Source: Thermoanaerobaculia bacterium (GTDB lineage: Bacteria > Acidobacteriota > Thermoanaerobaculia > Multivoradales > UBA5704). Taken from it: a stretch of DNA of 6,637 nt. This document shows positions 1 to 6,075 of the stretch, in pieces (the first letter of the stretch is position 1; the number at the start of each line of letters is the position of its first letter). The stretch is taken from contig JAICSG010000233.1 of NCBI GenBank assembly GCA_025937035.1, forward strand, positions 1 through 6,637. Reading direction: 5' to 3'. Both the position numbers and the translations under genes were made by a program. The notes under the pieces are model-generated. The model was not told the DNA's origin. It ran no database searches and worked only from the letters and a program-made list of their open reading frames with translations.

Positions 1-1
1 G

Positions 2-262
2 AAGTTTGGCTTCGATCCTGAGCGGATTGATGTCCTGCTGGAGGAGATCCGCGCCAGGGGTATTCAGGTCTCAGCCCGCCCCCTCGCGATCAGACTGCCT
101 GACCCTGACGATGAGCCTTTTCTGGAGGTCGCCCTTACGGGTGGAGCAGGGTGTCTTGTCACGGGAAACGTCAAGCATTTTCCCGTCGAGGCTCGAAGAG
201 GGGTTGAAGTACTTTCTCCTCGATCGTTCATCGAGCTTTATCGGGCGCAGTCGGAAAGCTGA
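2..262 (+). CDS. PIN-domain ribonuclease toxin, C-terminal part (gene starts before the window)
   Basis: An open frame enters from the left edge and runs 86 codons to TGA at 260-262. The translation contains LPDPDDEPFLEVAL and then CLVTGNVKHFP. This matches the second half of PIN-domain toxins of the COG1569/TIGR00305 type, where a DPDD...E acidic cluster and a VTGD/VTGN turn form part of the metal-binding RNase site. The segment ends with the usual strand and helix (VEVLSPRSFIELYRA). Visible acidic residues are D34, D36, D37, E38 and E42 of the visible part; N56 stands where many relatives have Asp. Family members are about 130-150 residues, so roughly the first third, with the first catalytic Asp, lies outside. 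Such toxins cleave RNA and are normally preceded by an antitoxin gene, which would also lie outside. The gene converges on the sulfatase with a 13-base gap. The family is clear; toxin activity is inferred. Confidence 0.85.
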   Translation, partial: KFGFDPERIDVLLEEIRARGIQVSARPLAIRLPDPDDEPFLEVALTGGAGCLVTGNVKHFPVEARRGVEVLSPRSFIELYRAQSES

Positions 263-275
263 GATACGCCCCCCC

Positions 276-1658
276 TTACTGCAGATACCCCAGCGCCCTG
301 AGCTGCGCCGCATCCTCCGAGCCGACCTCGGCCGGCCCCAGGCGGTCAGAGGCGATGAGCCCCTTCTGGACGGTGCCCATCCACTCCTGGAGCCGTTGCG
401 TGAGCTGGGCGTCGGCGGCGAGGCCGCGGGTCTCCCGGGGATCTTTCGCCAGATCGAAGAGCGCCGGCGCCCCTTCCGCCAGCCGCAGGATCTGCTTGCG
501 GCCGTTCACCATCACCCCCACCTCCAGCAGACCCTTGCGCCGGGCATCCGTGGCTTCCCGGGAGGAGAGCACCGCGCCCTTGTGCGCCTCGAACCAGAGG
601 ACCCGGTCACGGGGCGGCGGAGCGCCGTTCTGCAGGACCGGGGCCCAGTCGAATCCCTCGAAGCTGGAAGGGATGGGCAGGCCCGCGAGGCCCAGGATGG
701 TGGGCGCGACGTCGAGATTCAGGGCCGGAGCATCGATCGTGGTGCCGGGCCGGATCTTCCCCGCCCAGGCCATCCCGAGAGGGATGCGCAGGGTCGGCTC
801 GTAGAGATTCCGGCCATGCCCCCAATAGCCGTGCTCCCCCAGGCTCTCGCCATGATCGGCGGCGAAGACGAAGAGGGTGTTGGCCTTGAGCTCAGGGTCC
901 CGGTCGAAGGCCGCCAGCAGACGGCCCAGATGGGTATCGGCGAAGGCGATCTCGGTGTCGTAGCGGTCCGGCCGCGGGATCTCGCCGCGTTGAGGCAGCC
1001 CCAGCGGCCGGACCATCTCCTCGTGCAGCCGGTACGGGGCGTGCGGCTCCACGTAATGCACCCAGAGGAGGAAGGGCCGATGCCCCTTCCGCGCCACGGC
1101 GAGCCAGGCGAGGGCGGCGTCGGTGAGGTCCGCGGCGGTCGCCTCGTCCTTGAACAGGCCCAGCCAACGCTTGCGGGTGAACACCTCGTCGTAGCGGCCG
1201 AAGTGGTCGGCGAGCCCCGAGATCCGGTCCTTGAGCGGCCAGTTGCTCACGAAGGCGGCGCTTTCGTACCCCCGGCGGGTGAGCGCCCGCGCCACGGACG
1301 GCAGGCCCGGCCGCATCTTGAGGCCGTTGCGGGTGGCCCCATGCTCGTGAGGGTAGAGCGAGGTGAGCATCGAGGCGATCGCCGGATTGGTGAGCGGCTC
1401 GACCGTGCGCGCCTCGGTGAAGCGGACGCCGCTCGCCAGCAGGCGGTCGATGTTGGGAGTGGTCGGCCGGCGGTAGCCGTAGGCGGAGACGTGGTCGGCC
1501 CGCAGGGTGTCGACGGTGAGGATCACCACGTTGGGGAAGCGCTGGGCGGGACGGTCCGGCGTCTGGCGCGGGGTGGCGGGGAGGGCGAAGGCGAGAAGGA
1601 GGAGGAGCAGGAGGGCGGCCCGCCCTTTGCTAAGCTCATGGGCATGCAAAAGATTCAA
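276..1658 (-). CDS. Secreted sulfatase-family (alkaline phosphatase superfamily) hydrolase or transferase with Thr at the nucleophile site
   Basis: About 460 residues from a TTG at 1658; TTG at 1649 is an alternative. No ATG or GTG precedes the signal sequence within reach. GGGGGA lies nine bases upstream of the 1658 TTG. The N terminus has a short positive segment and a run of leucines (about residues 14-26), a signal peptide or anchor without a lipobox Cys, so the enzyme should act outside the cytoplasm. The sulfatase core follows: VVILTVDTLRADH (metal ligand D50), PTTPNIDRL, the nucleophile loop EPLTNPAIASMLTSLYPHEHG (about 87-107), HYVEPHAPY (201-209) and the metal site ADHGESLGEHG (267-277). 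It ends in LRALGYLQ. In the usual C/S-x-P-S-R loop this protein has T90 for Cys/Ser and I94 for Arg. It therefore cannot form formylglycine and may be a phosphotransferase or phosphodiesterase rather than a true sulfatase. The substrate is unknown. Confidence 0.88.
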   Translation of the reverse strand: MNLLHAHELSKGRAALLLLLLLAFALPATPRQTPDRPAQRFPNVVILTVDTLRADHVSAYGYRRPTTPNIDRLLASGVRFTEARTVEPLTNPAIASMLTSLYPHEHGATRNGLKMRPGLPSVARALTRRGYESAAFVSNWPLKDRISGLADHFGRYDEVFTRKRWLGLFKDEATAADLTDAALAWLAVARKGHRPFLLWVHYVEPHAPYRLHEEMVRPLGLPQRGEIPRPDRYDTEIAFADTHLGRLLAAFDRDPELKANTLFVFAADHGESLGEHGYWGHGRNLYEPTLRIPLGMAWAGKIRPGTTIDAPALNLDVAPTILGLAGLPIPSSFEGFDWAPVLQNGAPPPRDRVLWFEAHKGAVLSSREATDARRKGLLEVGVMVNGRKQILRLAEGAPALFDLAKDPRETRGLAADAQLTQRLQEWMGTVQKGLIASDRLGPAEVGSEDAAQLRALGYLQ

Positions 1659-2510
1659 CCCGAGAAGTCCCCCGGCCCGGTCTCCTCCACGGAGGTGGAG
1701 GCGGCGGCGAAGAGCGGCGAGCCGCCGCGGTGGGGCAAGGGGACGGAATTCACCGAGGACGGCAAGTTCCTCGAAGGGCCGCACACCCGCGCGTCCGAAT
1801 TCCGGCGCCTGCTGCGCATCGGCGCCGACTTCATCCGCGGCTTTCGGGGCCTGCACTTCGTGGGACCCTGCGTCACGGTCTTCGGCTCGGCCCGCTTCCA
1901 GGAAGATCATCGCTATTACGCCCTCGCCCGCGAGATGGGACGCCGGCTCGGCCGCGCCGGCTTCACGGTCCTGACCGGCGGCGGGCCCGGCATCATGGAG
2001 GCCGCCAACCGGGGGGCCCGCGACGTCCACGCGCCGTCGATCGGCTGCAACATCATCCTCCCCAAGGAGCAGAAACCCAACCCCTACCTCGACCGCTGGC
2101 TGGAGTTCCGCTACTTCTTCGTCCGCAAGGTGATGCTCGTCAAGTACTCCTACGCCTTCGTGGTGCTGCCGGGCGGCTTCGGCACCATGGACGAGATCTT
2201 CGAGTGCGCGACCCTCATCCAGACGGGCAAGATCAAGGACTTCCCCCTGATCCTGATGGGCACCGAATACTGGCAGCCGCTGAAGGACTTCCTCTGTCAT
2301 CGCATGGTTCCGGAGAAGACGATTCTCGAGGCCGACGTCGACCGGCTCCTCTTCACCGACTCCGTCGACGAGGCCATGGAGCGCATCCTGAGCGCCGCCA
2401 CCGGCGAGTTCGGGCTGGTCTGGCAGGCCTCTCCGCGCTGGTACCTCGGCGAGGGAGGTCTGCAAAAAACAGACCCCAGGAAGCGGGAGGAGGTCCGGAA
2501 GGCGGGTTAG
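1638..2510 (+). CDS. LOG family (TIGR00730) Rossmann-fold nucleotide phosphoribohydrolase
   Basis: 290 residues from ATG 1638; ATG 1644 is an equal alternative. The core carries the family signatures: VTVFGSAR (79-86), TGGGPGIMEAANRGA (113-127), FVRKVMLVK (161-169) and LPGGFGTMDEIFE (177-189). The last is the PGGxGTxxE motif, which holds the catalytic Glu and binds phosphate. Characterised LOG proteins release free base from nucleoside 5'-monophosphates (cytokinin ribotides in plants; AMP-like substrates in bacteria). This cytosolic enzyme probably does something similar, but the substrate is not readable. It is longer than typical 180-200 residue LOGs, with about 70 extra N-terminal residues (Pro/Glu-rich, then FRRLLRIGADFIRGF) and a charged C-terminal tail of about 25. 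No ribosome binding site lies at the usual distance; AGGAG at 1609-1613 is too far. Its 5' end overlaps the divergent sulfatase gene, and its stop is 4 bases from the PhoH stop. Some proteins of this family are annotated as lysine decarboxylases, which is an old misnomer. Confidence 0.92.
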   Translation: MGMQKIQPEKSPGPVSSTEVEAAAKSGEPPRWGKGTEFTEDGKFLEGPHTRASEFRRLLRIGADFIRGFRGLHFVGPCVTVFGSARFQEDHRYYALAREMGRRLGRAGFTVLTGGGPGIMEAANRGARDVHAPSIGCNIILPKEQKPNPYLDRWLEFRYFFVRKVMLVKYSYAFVVLPGGFGTMDEIFECATLIQTGKIKDFPLILMGTEYWQPLKDFLCHRMVPEKTILEADVDRLLFTDSVDEAMERILSAATGEFGLVWQASPRWYLGEGGLQKTDPRKREEVRKAG

Positions 2511-2514
2511 GGCC

Positions 2515-3843
2515 TTACAGCATCTGGCTCGCCAGATTGGCCAGCGCCGAGCGCTCCCCCTTCTCCAGATTGACGTGCGCGTAGAGCGGGTTCCCCCGCA
2601 CGCGGTCGATCAGGTAGGAGAGGCCGTTGCTGCTGGCGTCCAGATAGGGGGTGTCGATCTGGAAGATGTCGCCGGTGAGGATGATCTTGGTCCGCTCGCC
2701 GGCGCGGGTGATGATCGTCTTCACCTCGTGCGGCGTCAGGTTCTGCGCCTCGTCCACGATGAAGATGACGTTCGAGAGGCTGCGGCCGCGGATGTAGGCC
2801 AGCGGCACGATGTGGAGCTTCTCGGTCTCCACCATCTCGTCCACCTTGCGGTACTCCCGCTCCTTCTCGTCGAACTGGTTCTTGATGATCCCCAGGTTGT
2901 CCCAGAGCGGCTGCATGAAGGGGTTGATCTTCGACTGGATGTCCCCCGGCAGGAAGCCGATGTCGCGGTTCGAGAGCGGCACGATCGGCCGCGCCAGATA
3001 GATCTGCCGGAAGTGCCGCCGCTGCTCCATGGCCCCGGCGAGCGCCAGCAGCGTCTTGCCGGTGCCCGCGGCGCCAGAGAGGGTCACCAGCAGGACGTCC
3101 GGATTGAGCACGGCGTGCAGGGCGAAGGTCTGCTCGGCGTTGCGGGGGGAGATGCCGTAGGCGAGCGGCTTGACCACCCGCTCGACCCGGTCGGTGCGCG
3201 GGTTGTAGTAGGCGAGGGCCGACTTCGAGCCGCTGCGCAGGATGTAGTACTGGTTGGAGGTGGGCCGCTCGCGCAGGACCATCTCGACGGGGAGCGACTC
3301 CTCCTGGTAGAGGCGGTCGATGGCGGACGGATCTTCCACCTCGACCTCGTCCTTCCCCTTGGGAAGGTGGGAGGGGTCCTTGATCTTGACCGTCTCGTAG
3401 TCCTCGGCCGCCAGGTTGAGGGCCCGCGCCTTGAGCCGGAGATTGATATCCTTGCTGACCAGGATCACCGGCCGGTCCGGCTGCGAGCGGGAGAGGCTGA
3501 GGACGGTGTTGAGGATACGGTGGTCCGCCTTGCGGGCGCCGAAGACCTCGCTGGCGTCGATCCCCCCGTTCTCGTCGGTGAGCACGCGGAACTTGCCCCG
3601 CGAGGGGCCGTCGAGCGGGATCCACTCGTGCAGCATGTTGTGGTCCGAGAGCTTGTCGAGCTGGCGGATGAACTCGCGAGCCTGGAGATTCAGGACCGAG
3701 TTCCCCTTCTTGAACTGGTCCAGCTCCTCCAGCACCGTGATGGGAATCGCGACGTCGTGCTCCTGGAAATTCTGGAGAGCGTTGAAGTCGTGAAGGATGA
3801 CCGACGTGTCCAGGACGAAGATCTTGCGCTGCGGCTCGGGCAT
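2515..3843 (-). CDS. PIN-PhoH fusion protein (PhoH2-type RNA-processing ATPase)
   Basis: 442 residues from ATG at 3843 to TAA at 2515-2517, full length for the family. The N-terminal PIN RNase domain covers about 6-145: FVLDTSVILHD (D12), ITVLEELDQFKKG (E39/E40), KADHRILN (D107) and LVSKDINLRLKA (D132). All four expected acidic positions are filled. After a charged linker comes the PhoH ATPase (about 230-440): Walker A GAAGTGKT (257-264), PLAYIRGRSLSNVIFIVDEA with Walker B D364/E365, the LTGDIFQID motif (389-397), and KGERSALA near the end with a likely arginine finger. PhoH2 proteins act as ATP-dependent RNA unwinding and cutting enzymes, sometimes with an upstream antitoxin-like gene. Here no small partner precedes it; the next gene upstream is a divergent transporter. 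It is cytosolic. AAAGGA lies about 14 bases before the ATG, a weak ribosome binding site. The symbols phoH or ylaK are used for relatives, but I do not assign one. Confidence 0.95.
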   Translation of the reverse strand: MPEPQRKIFVLDTSVILHDFNALQNFQEHDVAIPITVLEELDQFKKGNSVLNLQAREFIRQLDKLSDHNMLHEWIPLDGPSRGKFRVLTDENGGIDASEVFGARKADHRILNTVLSLSRSQPDRPVILVSKDINLRLKARALNLAAEDYETVKIKDPSHLPKGKDEVEVEDPSAIDRLYQEESLPVEMVLRERPTSNQYYILRSGSKSALAYYNPRTDRVERVVKPLAYGISPRNAEQTFALHAVLNPDVLLVTLSGAAGTGKTLLALAGAMEQRRHFRQIYLARPIVPLSNRDIGFLPGDIQSKINPFMQPLWDNLGIIKNQFDEKEREYRKVDEMVETEKLHIVPLAYIRGRSLSNVIFIVDEAQNLTPHEVKTIITRAGERTKIILTGDIFQIDTPYLDASSNGLSYLIDRVRGNPLYAHVNLEKGERSALANLASQML

Positions 3844-3944
3844 GGGTTGTCGCTTGCGGTCCTTTCGTGGCGTTGGAGACAGGCTAGCTCAGGTGAGAGG
3901 ATTTCGCCAACTCGGGAGCCCTCCTGGACTAAGATCTCCCGCCC
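3844..3944. promoter_or_regulatory. Divergent intergenic region with likely promoters for the PhoH and transporter genes
   Basis: This is the only sizeable spacer between two divergent starts in the left 6 kb, so it should hold both promoters. For the leftward PhoH gene, reading the minus strand, TTGGCG (3905-3910) and TAGCCT (3881-3886) with an 18-base spacer make a weak sigma70-like pair. For the rightward transporter, TAAGAT at 3930-3935 resembles a -10 box but has no matching -35. It sits so close to the ATG at 3945 that the transcript would be almost leaderless, which fits the lack of a ribosome binding site there. These boxes are guesses by eye; only the divergent arrangement is firm. 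Confidence 0.3.
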
Positions 3945-4841
3945 ATGGAGGCCAAATCCCAAGCCACCCCTCTCGGCGCCCGCCTGGAGGTGCTCGGAGC
4001 CGCGGCGCTCTTCTCGTCGGGAGGCGCGGTCATCAAGGCTATCCACTTCGCGGGATGGCAGGTGGCGGGCTTCCGTTCGGCCGTGGCGGCGTTCGCGCTC
4101 TTCGCGCTGCTGCGGGAGGTGCGGCGCCGTCCCACCCTGAAAGTGCTCGGCGTGGGGCTCGCCTACGCGGCCACGCTGGTCCTCTTCGTGCTGTCCAACA
4201 AGCTGACCACGTCCGCGAGCGCCATCTATCTCCAGTCCACGGCGCCGCTCTACGTGCTGCTGCTCAGCCCCTGGCTGCTGCACGAGAAGATCCGGGGCCG
4301 CGACGTGGTCTTCATGATCGTGCTGGCGGCCGGGCTCGGGCTCTTTTTCGTAGGCTCCGACCCGGTCTCGGCCACGGCGCCCAACCCGAAGCTCGGCAAC
4401 ATCCTGGCCACCGCCTCGGGGCTCACCTGGGCGCTGACCGTCATGGGCCTGCGGGCGCTCGGCCGGGGGGGCGAGGCCTGGGGACCGGCCTCGGCCTTCT
4501 GGGGGAACGTCTTCGCGGCGCTGCTCTGCATCCCCTTGGCATTGCCGCTGGCGCCGGCCCGTGCCACCGACTGGGCCCTGGTCTCCTTCCTGGGAGTCTT
4601 CCAGATCGCCGTCGCCTACTACTTCCTCATCCGCGGCCTGGTCCGGGTGCGAGCCTTCGAGGCCTCGCTCCTCCTGCTGCTGGAGCCGGTGCTGAACCCG
4701 ATCTGGTCCTGGCTGGTCCACGGCGAACGGCCTGGCGTCTGGTCGATCGCGGGAGCGTCGGTGATCCTGGCGGCGACGGCGGTGAAGAGCTGGGCGGATG
4801 CGTCCCTTGCGCCGAAACTTTCAGCTCTTGAAAATCAGTGA
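3945..4841 (+). CDS. EamA/DMT-superfamily membrane transporter
   Basis: 298 residues starting at ATG 3945 and ending at TGA 4841. The protein is very hydrophobic, with ten predicted membrane helices near residues 14-34, 38-57, 66-86, 92-112, 119-137, 149-170, 180-201, 208-228, 233-256 and 263-283. This is the EamA duplication of two five-helix halves. Hallmarks are LQSTAPLYVLLLSPWLLHEK in the first half (TM4) and SLLLLLEPVLNPIWSWLVHG followed by E261 in the second (TM9). Length is normal for the family. DMT proteins of this kind export or exchange metabolites such as amino acids, nucleosides or sugars; the substrate cannot be told from sequence. No clear Shine-Dalgarno precedes the ATG. The methyltransferase follows after 24 bases on the same strand, so the two may form an operon. 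Earlier in-frame starts were not chosen because residue 1 is already just ahead of the first helix. Confidence 0.93.
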   Translation: MEAKSQATPLGARLEVLGAAALFSSGGAVIKAIHFAGWQVAGFRSAVAAFALFALLREVRRRPTLKVLGVGLAYAATLVLFVLSNKLTTSASAIYLQSTAPLYVLLLSPWLLHEKIRGRDVVFMIVLAAGLGLFFVGSDPVSATAPNPKLGNILATASGLTWALTVMGLRALGRGGEAWGPASAFWGNVFAALLCIPLALPLAPARATDWALVSFLGVFQIAVAYYFLIRGLVRVRAFEASLLLLLEPVLNPIWSWLVHGERPGVWSIAGASVILAATAVKSWADASLAPKLSALENQ

Positions 4842-4865
4842 TCTCTGGGCGAAGATCAGAGCACC

Positions 4866-5876
4866 GTGACACCACTCTCGAGGGTGAAGCCATCGCCTGC
4901 GCAACGAGCGGCGGCTCGGGCGCCCGTCGACCTCGTGACCTACTACACCAGGGCGAGCATGGATTATCGTGCCTGGAGCCGCAACCTCAACATGCATTTC
5001 GGATTCTACCGCTGGGGCATGGACCCGCTGGCCCTCGAGAGCATGGTAGAAGAGATGAGCCGGCAGGTCTTCCGCCGGCTCGGCCTCAGGGATGGCATGA
5101 AAGTCCTGGATCTGGGCTGCGGGTTGGGAGCGCCGGCGCGGGCGCTGATCCGGCAACGCGACGTTGCGGTGACGGCGGTGACCAATGTGAAATATCAAGT
5201 CGCGATGGCGCGAAAGCTCAGCCGGGGGCTTCCGGCGCTCGGCACCGTCGATTGGATGCTCGGCGACTATACAGCCCTCGGCCTGCCCGGCGGAGCGTTC
5301 CAGGCGGCCTTCTCCATCGAGGCCTCCTGCCATGCGAGGGGCGCCGACAAGGAGCCGTTCGTGCGGGAGTGCTCGCGGCTGCTCGCGCCAGGAGCGAGGC
5401 TGGTGATCGCCGATGGCTTCATGAAGGGACGTGCCGACCTGCCGCTCTGGTATGCCACGATGCTCGGCTGCATGACCCGGGGCTGGGCGGTCGAGCGCTT
5501 CGCGGACCTCCCCGCCTTCTGCGCTTGCCTGGAGCGTCACGGCTTCACCGTGCTCGCCGCCGAGGACATTTCCTGGCGCATCGCGCCGAGCGTCGCCCAC
5601 GTGCCGCGAGTGACGCTGGAGTTCCTCACCGAAGAGCTGCTCCTCCATGGCAAGACGCTCGACAGCGTGCAGTGGGGGAACGTCGTCGCCGCTCTGCTCT
5701 CGCCCTGGATCGGCCTGGGCCGCCCCTACTTTGGCTACTACCTGGTCACGGCGCAGAAGCTCCGCGGGCAGCGGAAGACCGCTGAAAGGGTGGGTAGGGC
5801 AGCGCCGCGACGAGTTGAGCGTCCGAGCCTTGAAGGAGCAGCTCTCAAGCTACTTGCAGCGAGCCGAGCGTGGTGA
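4866..5876 (+). CDS. Class I SAM-dependent methyltransferase, sterol/tocopherol methyltransferase-like
   Basis: 336 residues from GTG 4866. GTG 4884 and ATG 4959 are other options, but the conserved N-terminal part (VDLVTYYTRASMDYRAW, about 21-37) favours an early start. Motif I is VLDLGCGLGAP (80-90), the SAM-binding loop. AAFSIEASCHA (147-157) closely resembles the IEATCHA segment of sterol C24-methyltransferases and related C-methyltransferases, and LLAPGARLVIADGFM (172-186) is motif III. HFGFYRWGMDP (44-54) matches the segment ahead of the domain in the same group. The likely product is a methylated lipid, quinone or isoprenoid-type acceptor, but this is inferred from family only. The recognisable domain ends near YFGYYLVTAQKL (288-299). 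The remaining 37 residues are Arg/Ala-rich, look unlike the family, and from residue 317 run out of frame over an antitoxin gene, so the natural C terminus may have been replaced. It lies 24 bases after the DMT transporter and probably shares its transcript. Confidence 0.92.
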   Translation: MTPLSRVKPSPAQRAAARAPVDLVTYYTRASMDYRAWSRNLNMHFGFYRWGMDPLALESMVEEMSRQVFRRLGLRDGMKVLDLGCGLGAPARALIRQRDVAVTAVTNVKYQVAMARKLSRGLPALGTVDWMLGDYTALGLPGGAFQAAFSIEASCHARGADKEPFVRECSRLLAPGARLVIADGFMKGRADLPLWYATMLGCMTRGWAVERFADLPAFCACLERHGFTVLAAEDISWRIAPSVAHVPRVTLEFLTEELLLHGKTLDSVQWGNVVAALLSPWIGLGRPYFGYYLVTAQKLRGQRKTAERVGRAAPRRVERPSLEGAALKLLAASRAW

Positions 5877-5982
5877 CCGGATCGTCGTTTTGCGAGACGG
5901 CCAGCCGGTGGATGCGTTGATCCCCTTGTCCGGGCTCCCAGAGGTAACCGAGCAGCAGCGCTTGGCCGATCTCGTGAAGTAG
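5815..5982 (+). pseudogene. Phd/YefM (VapB-type) antitoxin, orphan and probably truncated
   Basis: From TTG 5815 the frame gives 55 residues ending at TAG 5980-5982. It begins SVRALKEQLSSYLQRAERGD and continues RIVVLRDGQPVDALIPL. This is the classic Phd/YefM N-terminal DNA-binding fold (VRELKNxLSxYLxxVxxGExVxVxxxGxPVAxLxP). These proteins dimerise on their own promoter and hold a PIN or RelE-type toxin in check with their C-terminal tail. Here the protein stops soon after EQQRLADLVK, where relatives continue about 20-30 residues, so the toxin-binding part seems missing. The first 62 bases overlap the end of the methyltransferase in another frame, and no ribosome binding site or ATG is present. 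No toxin follows: 5983-6075 has no matching reading frame. I call it a decayed remnant, but a short expressed regulator starting at TTG cannot be excluded. Confidence 0.6.
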
Positions 5983-6007
5983 TGCTCGCCGTCTGGAGGA
6001 GTGAATC

Positions 6008-6022
6008 CCCGGCCTTGCCGGG
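6008..6022. terminator. GC-rich hairpin between convergent genes, possible bidirectional terminator
   Basis: CCCGGC, a three-base loop CTT, and GCCGGG form a perfect six-pair stem. A competing pairing, CCCCGG (6007-6012) with CCGGGG (6025-6030), is also possible. The hairpin lies between the end of the rightward antitoxin remnant (5982) and the stop of the leftward secreted-protein gene (6076), where a shared terminator would be expected. No run of T follows on either strand, so it is not a standard intrinsic terminator. The rest of 5983-6075 shows no gene. Confidence 0.35.
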
Positions 6023-6075
6023 CTCCGGGGCTGAGATTTCCATCTCGCCCCGGTTTACCATTCGACCGCGGATCC

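Noticed and set aside
1591..1615. Purine-rich AGGAGG repeats resembling strong ribosome binding sites for LOG
   Set aside because: The nearest lies about 24 bases before the ATG, and the run is simply the complement of the leucine codons in the sulfatase signal peptide.
6..1637. Long rightward open frame extending upstream of the LOG gene
   Set aside because: It is the antisense shadow of the sulfatase gene in high-GC DNA: Arg/Gly/Glu-rich with no domain. LOG similarity begins only after 1638.
1659..2465. Leftward open frame upstream of the sulfatase, with ATG at 2465
   Set aside because: It is antisense to the LOG gene with no recognisable domain, while the signal peptide right after 1658 marks the true sulfatase start.
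2575..4140. 521-residue rightward open frame
   Set aside because: It is antisense to PhoH, whose PIN and ATPase motifs are all present on the other strand; the composition is typical of a shadow frame.
3690..4721. Leftward frame covering the transporter
   Set aside because: It is Arg/Glu/Gln/Gly-rich and opposite a clear ten-helix transporter; it has no motif.
4821..5648. Leftward 275-residue frame across the methyltransferase
   Set aside because: It is a shadow of the methyltransferase, which has motifs I to III on the plus strand.
5983..6075. A VapC or RelE toxin following the antitoxin remnant
   Set aside because: The frames here give no PIN motif (no LDTS start) and soon run into the convergent gene.
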